From assembly GCF_016756615.1 (NCBI RefSeq), contig NZ_AP023262.1:5085501-5149500 (forward strand): a stretch of DNA of 64,000 bases. Reading direction: 5' to 3'. The notes under the pieces were generated by a model. It had not been told where the DNA came from and did not search any database. It saw nothing but the letters and a program-made list of their open reading frames with translations. This document shows, piece after piece, positions 1-8,510 of the stretch. How positions within the stretch are numbered: position 1 is the first letter of the stretch; every line of letters begins with the position of its first letter. This stretch comes from Mesorhizobium sp. L-8-3. GTDB taxonomy: Bacteria; Pseudomonadota; Alphaproteobacteria; Rhizobiales; Rhizobiaceae. The translations under genes and the position numbers were made by a program.

Positions 1-1
1 C

Positions 2-750
2 GGCAACGCGACAAGCCTGCAAGGCGACATCGTCAACAACGCAGCACTGACCTTCGATCAGGGCACCGCCGGCACCTATGCAGGCGTCATCTCCGGCACT
101 GGCGCGCTGACCAAGGCCGGCGCGGGCGCACTGACGCTGAGCGGCGCCAACACCTACACCGGCGGCACGACGATTTCGGCGGGTACGCTGATCGGCAACG
201 CGACGAGCCTGCAAGGCGACTTCGCCAACAACGCAGCACTGACCTTCGATCAAGGCATCGTCGGCACCTATGCAGGCGTCATCTCCGGCACTGGCGCGCT
301 GACCAAGGCCGGCGCGGGCGCACTGACCTTGAGCGGCGCCAACACCTACACCGGCGGCACGACGATCTCGGCGGGCACGCTGATCGGCAACACGACGAGC
401 CTGCAAGGCGACTTCGCCAATAACGCTGCACTGACCTTCGATCAGGGCACCGCCGGCACCTTCGCAGGCGTCATCTCCGGCACTGGCACACTGACTAAGG
501 CCGGCGCGGGCGCACTGACCCTGACCGGCGCCAACACCTACACCGGCGGCACGACGATCTCGGCGGGCACGCTGATCAGCAACACGACGAGCCTGCAAGG
601 CGGCATCGCCAACAACGCTGCGCTGACCTTCGACCAGGACACGGCTGGAACCTTCGCTGGCGTCATCTCCGGCACCGGCGCGCTGACCAAATCCGGCACG
701 GGTGCGCTAACGCTGACCGGAAACAGCTCAGCCTATGCGGGAACAACCGA
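2..750 (+). repeat. 192-bp tandem repeat inside the autotransporter passenger
   Basis: Four consecutive units begin at 2, 194, 386 and 578, an exact 192-bp (64-codon) period. They are nearly identical at nucleotide level, not just in protein. The fourth unit diverges near 750. A more diverged copy lies at about 1570-1800. The array probably continues upstream of the window. Such high DNA identity suggests recent duplication or gene conversion, and a potential for copy-number change by recombination. Confidence 0.9.
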
Positions 751-3409
751 TCTCGCAGCGGGTCTTCTGGCTGTGAATGGTTCGCTCGGCGGCGCGGTGA
801 CCATATCGGGCGGCACGCTCGGCGGTTCGGGCACGCTGTCGGGCAATGTCTCCGTTACGAACGGCGCAATCGCCGCCGGCAACAGCCCCGGCACGCTGAC
901 CATCGGCGGCGACCTTTTGCTTGCCTCTGGCTCGTCACTCAACTTCGAGCTTGGCGGCCCCACTGGCACGGCGGGTGTGGATAGCGACCTGATCGTGGTT
1001 GGCGGTGGCCTCACCCTTGACGGCACGCTCAATGTCACCGATGCGGGAGGCTTCGGAGCGGGTGTCTATCGTCTCATCAACTATAGTGGTGCTTTGACCG
1101 ATAATGGCCTCGATATCGGCACTAGGCCCGCCGATTTCCTTGCCAGCGACCTTACCGTGCAGACTTCGGTCGCCAGTGAGATCAACCTCATCGTCAGCGG
1201 ACCGTCGGGCCTGTCATTCTGGGACGGTGCCAACTTGACTGCCAATGGCGCTATCGATGGCGGCTCAGGCACGTGGAACGCCACCGACACCAACTGGACG
1301 AATACCACCGGCACCACCAATGGCACTTTCAATGCCGGCGTGCTGCAGGTGTTCCAGGGAACGGGTGGAACCGTCATCATCGACAATACCGGCGGCGCGG
1401 TCACAACCTCTGCCATGCAGTTCGCCGCCGATGGTTACACCGTCGCCGGCGACGACCTGACGCTAGCCGGAGCCGCGACCGTCCGTGTCGGTGACGGCAC
1501 GGCGGCCGGTGCAGGCTATACCACCACCATCTCCTCCAGCCTGATCGGGACCGGATCGCTGGAAAAGACCGATCTCGGTACGCTGATCCTGACCGGCGCC
1601 AACAGCTATTCGGGCGGCACGACCATTTCCGGCGGCACTCTGGTTGGCAACACGACGAGCCTGCAAGGCGATATCGTCAACAACGCTGCGCTGACCTTCG
1701 ACCAGACGAGCACCGGCACCTATGCCGGTGTGATCTCCGGCAGCGGTGCGCTGACCAAGGCCGGTGCGGGTGAACTGATCCTGACCGGAAACAGCTCGGC
1801 CTATGCGGGCACGACCGATATTGCAGCGGGTCTGCTCACCATCAACGGCTCGCTCGGCGGCACGATAAACTTCTCCAGCGGCACGCTGGGCGGCTCCGGC
1901 ACGCTGGGCAACGTCACCATCGCGTCGGGCGGCACGCTGGCGCCCGGCAACTCCATCGGCACGCTCAACGTCGTCAACATCACCCTTGATGCCGGTTCGA
2001 CCTACACGGTTGAACTCGACGATGGCGGTTTTGTCGCTGGCACCAACAACGATCTTGTCAACGCCACCGGTAAAGCCACGATCAATGGCGGCACGGTGCA
2101 TGTGACGCCCGAAAACGGAACCGACGACGGCACGACCTACACGCCCGGCACCTATACCATCCTGACGGCGGCGGGTGGCGTGACGGGAACGTTTGACGCG
2201 ATCTCCGATGACTACGCCTTCCTCAATTTCGCACTCGGCTATGATGCGAACAATGTTTTCCTGACGTCCTCTCTTGCGACGGCGGGCTTCTGCCTCACCG
2301 GGATGACGGCCAATCAATGCGCAGCGGGCAACGGTGTTTTCTCGCTGGATAGCGGCAGTCTGTACACGGCGGTGCTGAACCTCTCCAACGCCGAGGTGTC
2401 CGGCGCTCTGGACCAGCTTTCCGGCGAAGTCCATGCCTCGGCAAAGACCGCAATGATCGAAGACAGCCGCTTCCTGCGTAACGCCGTCAATGATCGCATC
2501 CGCGCCGCCTTCGACGGCGTCGGCGCTTCCGGCGGGACGGTCACGACCTATGGCGATGGCGGGCTACAGGCGGCGGCGACCACGGATCGCTTCGCGCTCT
2601 GGGGCCAGGGCTTCGGCTCATGGGGGCATACCAACGGCGACGGCAATGCCGCGCGCCTCAGCCGTTCAACCGGCGGCTTCTTCATCGGCGCCGACGCTCC
2701 CGTCTTCGACACTTGGCGCTTCGGCGCGGTCGCGGGCTACAGCAGCACCAGCTTCGACGTGAAGGATCGCTTCTCTTCGGGCTCGAGCGACAACTACCAT
2801 GTCGGGCTTTACGGCGGCACGACCTGGGGAGATCTCGCCCTGCGCACCGGCGTCGCGTACACTTGGCACGACATCTCGACCTCGCGCAACGTGTCCTTCA
2901 CCGGCGTCAGCGACAGCCTGAAGGGCGACTACAACGCCAGCACCACGCAGGCGTTCGGCGAACTCGGGTACCGCGTTGCCCTTGGCAGCGTCGCCTTCGA
3001 GCCTTTCGCCAACCTCGCCTATGTGGGCCTCGATACGGATGGGTTCACAGAGAAGGGCGGGGTTGCGGCGCTGTCGGGGGCAAATGGCTCGACCGATACG
3101 ACCTTCACCACGCTCGGCCTGCGCGCCTCGACCACGTTCGACCTGAACGGGGCCAGCCTGACAGCGAAGGGTATGCTCGGCTGGCGGCACGCCTTCGGTG
3201 ATGTCGCCTCCGAGACGGCGATGCAGTTCGGTGGCGGCAACACCTTCACGATCGCCGGTGTACCGATCGCTCGTGACGCCGCGGTCGTCGAAGTCGGCCT
3301 CGACTATGCGATCTCGCCATTCGCAGGCGTCGGCGTCTCCTATTCGGGCCAGTTCGGCGACGACCTCGCCGACCAGTCCTTCAGGGCAAACTTCAACGTG
3401 AAGTTCTGA
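2..3409 (+). CDS. Autotransporter with tandem passenger repeats (5' end outside window)
   Basis: This is the 3' part of a type V (autotransporter) protein; the frame is open from the first bases, so the true start lies upstream and an internal TTG at 329 is not the start. The passenger is built of glycine/threonine/serine-rich strand repeats (NTYTGGTT, AGTLIGN, TSLQGD, NNAALTFDQ, GVISGTGALTK), the beta-helix pattern of passenger-associated repeats. A second motif set (NSSAYAGTTD, LGGSGTL, GNSPGTL) occurs twice. The last roughly 270 residues, from about 2590, form the outer-membrane beta-barrel (WGQGFGSWG, repeated aromatic strands) and end in Phe, as barrel proteins do. It is probably a surface-exposed adhesin-like protein; the ligand is unknown. 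SapC-like and IalB-like genes follow on the same strand. Confidence 0.9.
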   Translation, partial: GNATSLQGDIVNNAALTFDQGTAGTYAGVISGTGALTKAGAGALTLSGANTYTGGTTISAGTLIGNATSLQGDFANNAALTFDQGIVGTYAGVISGTGALTKAGAGALTLSGANTYTGGTTISAGTLIGNTTSLQGDFANNAALTFDQGTAGTFAGVISGTGTLTKAGAGALTLTGANTYTGGTTISAGTLISNTTSLQGGIANNAALTFDQDTAGTFAGVISGTGALTKSGTGALTLTGNSSAYAGTTDLAAGLLAVNGSLGGAVTISGGTLGGSGTLSGNVSVTNGAIAAGNSPGTLTIGGDLLLASGSSLNFELGGPTGTAGVDSDLIVVGGGLTLDGTLNVTDAGGFGAGVYRLINYSGALTDNGLDIGTRPADFLASDLTVQTSVASEINLIVSGPSGLSFWDGANLTANGAIDGGSGTWNATDTNWTNTTGTTNGTFNAGVLQVFQGTGGTVIIDNTGGAVTTSAMQFAADGYTVAGDDLTLAGAATVRVGDGTAAGAGYTTTISSSLIGTGSLEKTDLGTLILTGANSYSGGTTISGGTLVGNTTSLQGDIVNNAALTFDQTSTGTYAGVISGSGALTKAGAGELILTGNSSAYAGTTDIAAGLLTINGSLGGTINFSSGTLGGSGTLGNVTIASGGTLAPGNSIGTLNVVNITLDAGSTYTVELDDGGFVAGTNNDLVNATGKATINGGTVHVTPENGTDDGTTYTPGTYTILTAAGGVTGTFDAISDDYAFLNFALGYDANNVFLTSSLATAGFCLTGMTANQCAAGNGVFSLDSGSLYTAVLNLSNAEVSGALDQLSGEVHASAKTAMIEDSRFLRNAVNDRIRAAFDGVGASGGTVTTYGDGGLQAAATTDRFALWGQGFGSWGHTNGDGNAARLSRSTGGFFIGADAPVFDTWRFGAVAGYSSTSFDVKDRFSSGSSDNYHVGLYGGTTWGDLALRTGVAYTWHDISTSRNVSFTGVSDSLKGDYNASTTQAFGELGYRVALGSVAFEPFANLAYVGLDTDGFTEKGGVAALSGANGSTDTTFTTLGLRASTTFDLNGASLTAKGMLGWRHAFGDVASETAMQFGGGNTFTIAGVPIARDAAVVEVGLDYAISPFAGVGVSYSGQFGDDLADQSFRANFNVKF

Positions 3410-3434
3410 GGCACGCGGCCAATCGATAACAGAA

Positions 3435-3460
3435 GGCCCGCTGCGCTGACGCGGCGGGCC
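3435..3460 (+). terminator. Hairpin after the autotransporter gene
   Basis: GGCCCGCTGCG and CGCGGCGGGCC form an 11-bp stem (one G-T wobble) with a CTGA loop, 25 bp after the stop codon. There is no T-run, so it may act as an imperfect terminator or as mRNA 3'-end protection ahead of the SapC-like gene. Confidence 0.5.
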
Positions 3461-3509
3461 GGGTTCAACAATCGTGGTGCCTTGCGCCTCGACAAATTTC
3501 AGGGTGATC

Positions 3510-4286
3510 ATGACCATGCCTGCTGACGTCCAGCCACTCCCGCTTTTCTACAGGGACCCCGTTCTCCTTCGGTTTGAGGAGCACGGCGATGTCGGCCTCG
3601 CGCCGACCGGCCATTTCGGCTTCACGCGCAAGGCCGTTGCCATTCCGCTCTGCATCGGCGAGTTCGCCGCCGCCATGCGTCACTTTCCGATCGTCTTCGC
3701 GATGGATGAGCAAGCCTCGCCAATCGCCCTGGTCGGCATCCGGCGCGACTATAACCTCTTCGTCGAACAGGACGGAGGCTGGAAGGCGGGCAGCTACGTG
3801 CCGGCCTATATCCGCCGCTACCCCTTCATCGTCACCGAGACCGCAGACAAGTCGCAGCAAATGCTCACCGTCGATCGCGCCTCTGAGCGCTATGTCCCAT
3901 CGGTGTCCGAGCATCCCGACGCCGAGCGCGTGTTTAAAGAAGCTGGCGGACCAACGGCGACAGCGCAGTCGGCCATGGCGTTCTGCCAAGCCTATCACAC
4001 AGACTATACCCGCACAGTCGCCTTCGGTCGGGCGCTGATGGAAGCCAAGGTGCTCGAGCCCTATCATGCCGACTTCCGGCTCCCCGATGGATCACAGCAT
4101 CATGTAAACGGCTTCTACGCCGTTGATGAGAAAGCGTATCGCGCGCTTTCAGCCAAGACCCTCGCCGACTGGCACTCCAAGGGCTGGCTCGACCTCGTAA
4201 CCCTTCATCTCGCCTCGCGACAGAGCTTTCAGAACCTGCTCGACCTCAACGCGCAGCGCGCCAACGAACGAAAGGCGCTCGCATGA
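3510..4286 (+). CDS. SapC family protein
   Basis: The protein has 258 residues and matches the SapC-like family (named after a Campylobacter S-layer locus protein). Recognisable features are the N-terminal LPLFYRDPVLL segment, the VGIRRDYNLFV core and the YVPAYIRRYPF motif. No signal peptide is visible, so it is probably cytoplasmic or membrane-associated; the biochemical role of the family is not established. ATG 3510 was chosen because AGGGTGATC precedes it; ATG 3516 is equally possible, and an earlier in-frame start at 3474 adds unconserved residues. The stop overlaps the start of the IalB-like gene, so the two are probably translationally coupled. The link to the upstream autotransporter is inferred from position. 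Confidence 0.8.
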   Translation: MTMPADVQPLPLFYRDPVLLRFEEHGDVGLAPTGHFGFTRKAVAIPLCIGEFAAAMRHFPIVFAMDEQASPIALVGIRRDYNLFVEQDGGWKAGSYVPAYIRRYPFIVTETADKSQQMLTVDRASERYVPSVSEHPDAERVFKEAGGPTATAQSAMAFCQAYHTDYTRTVAFGRALMEAKVLEPYHADFRLPDGSQHHVNGFYAVDEKAYRALSAKTLADWHSKGWLDLVTLHLASRQSFQNLLDLNAQRANERKALA

Positions 4287-4921
4287 TGAGCAAGAAACGT
4301 GTTCTCGGTTTTTCCACGGTCGCAACGCTCCTGCTCGGCGGAGGCGTAGCGCTCTATGCCATGCCGGGGATCGCCGTTCCCGACGAGGCGCTGGCCGCCT
4401 CGACCAAGGGCCTGCTTGCCGATCCGGCCCCGCAACGGTTCGAGATCGCTCAAGCTCAGGCCACAGGAACCTCCACCCTGCCGGGCGGCGCGTCCTCGCT
4501 CAACGAAACCTATCGCGACTGGCGCGTCGCCTGCGCCCAGAAGGGCACGGCGAAGCAATGCGCCATGTCGCAGGCCCAGGCGCACCAGAATGGTCAGCGC
4601 GTGCTTGCCATCGAACTTGGTGCCCCGGCCGGCAACACCGTCTCTGGCACGCTCGTCCTGCCGTTCGGACTGGCGCTCGATTCCGGCGTGATCTTCCAGA
4701 TCGACGACAAGCCGGCGATGCAGCCGGTTCGTTTCCGCACCTGCGTCCCGGCCGGTTGCCTCGTCAATATCAGCTTTGACGCGGCGACGATCGTCGCTCT
4801 TCGTGCCGGCACGGCCCTGAAGATCAAGGCGACCGCCGACGGCGGCGCGGCCACGCCGTTCTCCATCTCGCTCCAAGGGTTCGGCACCGCCCTAGACCGC
4901 GTGGCGACACTCGCACGCTGA
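4283..4921 (+). CDS. Invasion-associated locus B (IalB) family protein
   Basis: This exported protein of 212 residues opens with an N-terminal signal or anchor segment (about residues 8-28), followed by a low-complexity linker. The IalB fold comes next: YRDWRVAC, paired cysteines (ACAQKGTAKQC; RTCVPAGC), and a C-terminal FSISLQGF strand. The family is named after Bartonella IalB and is widespread in Rhizobiales as periplasmic or outer-membrane-associated small proteins; the molecular function is unresolved. The start overlaps the SapC-like stop, indicating coupling. With the autotransporter this makes a compact cell-surface cluster. Confidence 0.85.
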   Translation: MMSKKRVLGFSTVATLLLGGGVALYAMPGIAVPDEALAASTKGLLADPAPQRFEIAQAQATGTSTLPGGASSLNETYRDWRVACAQKGTAKQCAMSQAQAHQNGQRVLAIELGAPAGNTVSGTLVLPFGLALDSGVIFQIDDKPAMQPVRFRTCVPAGCLVNISFDAATIVALRAGTALKIKATADGGAATPFSISLQGFGTALDRVATLAR

Positions 4922-5040
4922 AGGCGATCGAATCCTTGGAGAGCGAACCCCACCCCTACGCCTCCCAGGAAAGGCTCCCGCGATCCTGCTTCGGTAAAAG
5001 TCGCTGGAGCCTTTCGCTCGCGCGGTTCGGGTGAGCGACG

Positions 5041-5670
5041 ATGCGGCGTCTCAACAAACTCTCGGAGACCTGGCAGGCACCCGCGCCAGTCGGAACCAAT
5101 GGAACCGCCATGCCGGGCCTTCCCGGGTTTGATCTCGGTGGGCCGCAGGCCCAACCCACGGCGCAGGACAGGCAGCTCGCCTTCCTCAACGCCGCGACCG
5201 ACCGGCGCACAGTCACGCCCGATCGCGTCACGCCGCCGGCATCGCCCTTCGTGCTTCAGGCCGGGGCGGTCATATCGGCCGCGCTCATCACCGGCATCCG
5301 TTCCGACTTTCCGGCCAGATCACCGCGCAGGTCACGGAACATATCTACGACAGCCCCACGGGGCGCATTCTGCTCGTGCCGCAGGGCACACGTATCATCG
5401 GCCAGTACGACAACAACGTGCAGTTCGGGCAGCGCCGTGTCCTGCTCGTCTGGAACAGGCTCATTCTGCCCAACGGCCGCTCCATCGTGCTCGAACGCCA
5501 GCCCGGCACCGACACGCAGGGCTATGCCGGGCTTGAAGATGGCGTCGATTATCACTGGTGGGATCTCGCCAAGGCCGCCGGCCTCTCGACGCTCCTCTCC
5601 GTAGGGGCCGAACTCGCCGTCGACGATCAGGACCGGCTGTTGCGCGCCATCCGCAACGGCGGCCATCGAG
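5041..5670 (+). pseudogene. trbI: Frameshifted, truncated conjugal transfer protein TrbI (VirB10 family)
   Basis: TrbI/VirB10 forms the channel core of conjugative type IV secretion systems. The upstream part (frame of ATG 5041) carries GFDLG, AQDRQLAFLNA, SPFVLQAGAVISAALITGIRSD. Near 5330 the frame breaks, apparently by loss of one G after GACTTTCCG. The match continues in another frame: YDSPTGRILLVPQGTRIIG, VLLVWNRLILPNGRS, LERQPGTDTQGYAGLEDGVD. The match stops at about 5665, lacking the usual final segment, and abuts recombinase sequence. No other tra/trb/vir gene is nearby, so this is a relic of an integrative conjugative element or plasmid. Confidence 0.85.
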
Positions 5671-6183
5671 GACCGCTTGCTCGATCCCGACCGGCTGGAG
5701 AAGCTGCTTGGGACCGTCCTCGGCCGCCGTGAGGATCAGGCCGACCGACGCCGGCAGCACATCGCCGAACTGGAGCGGCGGGCGGTCGAATCGGACATGC
5801 GCCTCAAGCGCCTCTACGACGCCATAGAGGCCGGCGTTGCCGATCTCGACGACCCGGCGCTCAAGGAGCGCATCGCCGGCCTCAAGGTCATCCGCGATCA
5901 GGCGCGAGCCGATGCCGACCGGGCACAGGCGCTGCTCGACAGTCCCGGCCATAGCGCCATCACCCCGACGATGATCCTGGGCTTTGCCCGCCGTGCCCGC
6001 GAGCGCATCCGGGGCAGCGAAGGGGGCTATCGGCGGGATCATCTGCGCGCCTTGGCGCAACGTGTCGAAGTCGCGGACGACGCGATCCGCATCATGGGAT
6101 CGAAGACGGAACTGCTAAGGACGCTTGCTGCTGGCCAAGTGCGGCAGTCGGCGGCTGCTGGCGTGCCCAGAAGCGGACTGAAG
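5662..6183 (+). pseudogene. C-terminal remnant of a large serine recombinase
   Basis: The fragment reads as the coiled-coil and C-terminal part of Pin/resolvase-type large serine recombinases of Rhizobiales: LLDPDRLEKLL, RLKRLYDAIEAGVADLDDPALKERI, DHLRALAQRVEV and IMGSKTELLRTL. The catalytic N-terminal domain (nucleophilic serine) and zinc ribbon are absent; the upstream end is fused directly to the trbI relic. The same frame stays open into the adjacent tRNA-Ser read antisense, which puts WDSNPR into the translation; that extension is not evidence of a longer protein. Its position against the tRNA 3' end suggests that the tRNA gene was the integration target. Confidence 0.8.
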
Positions 6184-6273
6184 TGGCGGAGGGAGTGGGA
6201 TTCGAACCCACGGTGGGGTCGCCCCCACGCCGGTTTTCAAGACCGGTGCCTTAAACCGCTCGGCCATCCCTCC
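6184..6273 (-). tRNA. tRNA-Ser (anticodon TGA)
   Basis: The minus strand folds as a class II tRNA. The acceptor stem is GGAGGGA/TCCCTCC, the D arm begins GGCCGAG, and the anticodon stem CCGGT/ACCGG encloses loop CTTGAAA with anticodon TGA (plus-strand 6237-6239). A long variable arm (GTGGGG/CCCCAC) is typical of tRNA-Ser. The T arm is GTGGG-TTCGAAT-CCCAC, the discriminator is G, and CCA is encoded. The 3' end faces the recombinase relic. Confidence 0.97.
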
Positions 6274-6692
6274 AAGGTGTCATCCGCGTGCTGCATGGAC
6301 ACGAAGCAAAGTCGGCTCGATGTCCGTCTGCCTTCGAGCCACCTCGTGGCCTCGGCTTTAGCGCCCGCCCGATTGCTTCGTCAACCGTCGGCGTCGGTCC
6401 GTCGCGCAATCTGTCTGCAATCCGAGCGGTGAAGGGCGAATCGCGCCGGGACGCATGGGGCTTTGGGCGCAGTGCCCTATGCAACTAACAGGCTGCTTTG
6501 GTCGCCGCGTTGCATGTCGTTTTTGGAGATTTTTGATGAATCGAATGAAATATGCCGGCCCCAAGACGTAGGATCGAAGCAAAAACCATGCTCTTCAGAG
6601 GCGATAGAGCAGATAGTGCATGGACAGAAGGACATGACAGTCATACGTTATTTTCAAGGGGAAAGGCAGGCGATTCATCGAAAGGATGAACA
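6274..6692. other. Gene-free stretch downstream of the tRNA-Ser
   Basis: No convincing coding sequence, repeat or RNA was seen here. The open frames present have atypical composition and no recognisable motif. The segment is less GC-rich around 6500-6680 than its neighbours, so it may hold promoters for the tRNA (minus strand) and for the small gene at 6693. Confidence 0.5.
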
Positions 6693-6863
6693 TTGGACGC
6701 TGTTTTCCTGTCGAACCAGATCCAGGGCATTGTCGAAAGGGAACTCGGCAATTGCGAAAGGGCAATCAAGCAAGGCAATACCAAGCGTGCCTTGTCCGAC
6801 CTCGAGGAGATCAAGAAAAAGCTCCTGACCTTGTCTGCCCATATGCGCATGACCGCGAAGTAG
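6693..6863 (+). CDS. Small hypothetical protein, TTG start
   Basis: The frame predicts 56 residues and is not recognised as a known family. A stop codon at 6687 in the same frame rules out any earlier start. TTG 6693 is preceded by AAAGGA at a 6-base spacing. The product is helical and charged (QIQGIVERELGNCERAI, then LSDLEEIKKKLLTL) with a basic tail, suggesting a short two-helix or coiled-coil protein. Codon choice is like the flanking real genes. It sits between the tRNA-Ser scar and rlpA. I infer that it is expressed; no functional claim is possible. Confidence 0.5.
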   Translation: MDAVFLSNQIQGIVERELGNCERAIKQGNTKRALSDLEEIKKKLLTLSAHMRMTAK

Positions 6864-7122
6864 TCAGCCCGGGTTTCACGCCTGGATTCGGGCGAGCCGA
6901 AAAGCGGGCGCCCTCCGCCGGATCGTCGCCGCGGGCAGGCTGGAGCAATTGCGGCGATACTTGCCACATTCTTGCCGGTTTCCCGCCATAGTCGATTAAT
7001 AGGCTGCTAAACAATTCCTGCGCATCAAGAGAGATGGGGTGAGCGCAAGCAGCAGGAGCTTGTGTTCGAGTTGGACCGCGTTCGCGGTTGCGCCAAGGGA
7101 AATGCCCGGGGACGTTTTCGGC

Positions 7123-8358
7123 ATGATTCCATCGACGCGCGGGCGTTTCTACCGCACTTCGTCTGTCATCGTATTTGCGGTTTCCGCGGCCTTCCTGGCC
7201 GGTTGTGCTGCGTCCACGACGAAGAGCATGACCAACACCAAGCGTTCCAAGGAGTACTTCTCCGAAACCGAATATGGCGTGAAGGCCAGCCCGCGCGTGA
7301 CCGACAAGCGCTCGCGCCTTCCACGCGGCGGCGGCCGCGATCAGCTCGGCCGGCCATACAAGGTGCGCGGCGTCTGGTACTATCCCAAGGAAGACAAGAG
7401 TTACAAGAAGGTCGGCGGCGCCTCCTGGTACGGCGACGCCTTCCACGGAAGGCTGACGGCCAATGGCGAGATCTACGACCAGACCCACCTGACGGCGGCC
7501 CATCCGACCATGCCGCTGCCGAGCTATGCCCGCGTCACCAACATGAAGAACGGCAGCTCGGTCATCGTGCGCGTCAACGATCGCGGGCCCTATCACAGCG
7601 GCCGCATCATCGATCTTTCCCGGCGCGCCGCCGAGATGCTCGACTACAACCATGCCGGCATCGCCAAGGTGAAGGTCGAATATGTCGGCCGTGCTCCGCT
7701 CGACGGCCAGGACGAGCGGTACCTCATGGCTTCCTACCGGCCCGGCAACAAGGCGCCTGATCCGTCCGACGGCCTGCCGACCGGCGTCATGATCGCGATG
7801 AACGGCACGACGCCAAGCGGCGCGGGCGGCTCGACGGCGGCCTTCCCCGGAACGCTGACCGACGCCGCGCCGCAGCAGGCGCTGGCCGCGCTCCAGGAGC
7901 CCGCCGCTATCGGCCTCGCCTTGCCGGATCATGGCCCGATCGCGCCCGAGCGGCCGTACGATGCCGCGGCCGAGCCGCAGACGCAGGTCGCCTTCGCCGT
8001 GATGTCCTATGCCGACGAACGGGTGAAGGCGGCGAGCCAGGCATTTGCAAGGCTCGATGGCAGCGGCCCATCGAACGACCGGATCGTTGCGTCGTGGAAG
8101 ATGCAGAGCGGTGCAGCGGCTGGCGAGGGCAGGCATGCGGCCTATGTCGCGGTCGGCACCTTCGCATCCCAGGGCGAAGCGGACAGGTTGACGAAGGCCC
8201 TCTCGGCCCATGGTCGCGCTTCGCTGGAGACGTCGGAGCTCGATGGCCGCGCCTGGTATACGGTCAACCTCTATGCCGACGGCCGGGCGTCGCTAGACGA
8301 TCTGCTCGAGGCGGCATGGGCCAACGGGGCCCCGGATGCGATGACGATCCGCAACTGA
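7123..8358 (+). CDS. rlpA: RlpA-family septal ring lytic transglycosylase (lipoprotein)
   Basis: The 411-residue lipoprotein has signal sequence VIVFAVSAAFLAGC with the lipobox Cys at about residue 28. The double-psi beta-barrel domain follows at about residues 95-190 (GGASWYG, LTANGEIYD, THLTAAHPTMPLPSYARVTN, VRVNDRGPYHSGRIIDLS), including the conserved Asp and His of the RlpA active site. A proline/alanine-rich linker leads to a C-terminal SPOR-like domain from about residue 325 (YVAVGTFASQGEADRL), which in the family binds denuded septal peptidoglycan. ATG 7123 has GGGGAC upstream; an ATG at 7102 sits too close to its AAGGGA. It leads the run to dac and tmk. Confidence 0.9.
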   Translation: MIPSTRGRFYRTSSVIVFAVSAAFLAGCAASTTKSMTNTKRSKEYFSETEYGVKASPRVTDKRSRLPRGGGRDQLGRPYKVRGVWYYPKEDKSYKKVGGASWYGDAFHGRLTANGEIYDQTHLTAAHPTMPLPSYARVTNMKNGSSVIVRVNDRGPYHSGRIIDLSRRAAEMLDYNHAGIAKVKVEYVGRAPLDGQDERYLMASYRPGNKAPDPSDGLPTGVMIAMNGTTPSGAGGSTAAFPGTLTDAAPQQALAALQEPAAIGLALPDHGPIAPERPYDAAAEPQTQVAFAVMSYADERVKAASQAFARLDGSGPSNDRIVASWKMQSGAAAGEGRHAAYVAVGTFASQGEADRLTKALSAHGRASLETSELDGRAWYTVNLYADGRASLDDLLEAAWANGAPDAMTIRN

Positions 8359-8510
8359 TCCGAGCCCTGGCCCGGGATCCGGGCAACCATCTCGCCGGCG
8401 TCGGACCAAGCCTGGGAGCCGTCGCCACAAGACGTTGATCCGCGCGTCACGCTTGCCAGCCTGACATGGCGCGGGCTATCAGTCTATCGACGGGCAGGAC
8501 ACGACTTCGC

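Noticed and set aside
733-3517. Long open frames on the minus strand opposite the autotransporter (e.g. 1463-2434 and 2666-3517)
   Set aside because: They mirror the repetitive GC-rich autotransporter codons, lack ribosome sites and domain motifs, and the plus-strand frame is clearly the real one.
6184-6432. Extension of the recombinase frame past the tRNA with WDSNPR-type sequence
   Set aside because: This is translation of a tRNA-Ser gene in antisense and of intergenic DNA; it is not a separate gene.
6463-6828. 121-codon plus-strand frame
   Set aside because: Composition is atypical, there is no motif, and it overlaps the better-supported 6693-6863 frame in another phase.
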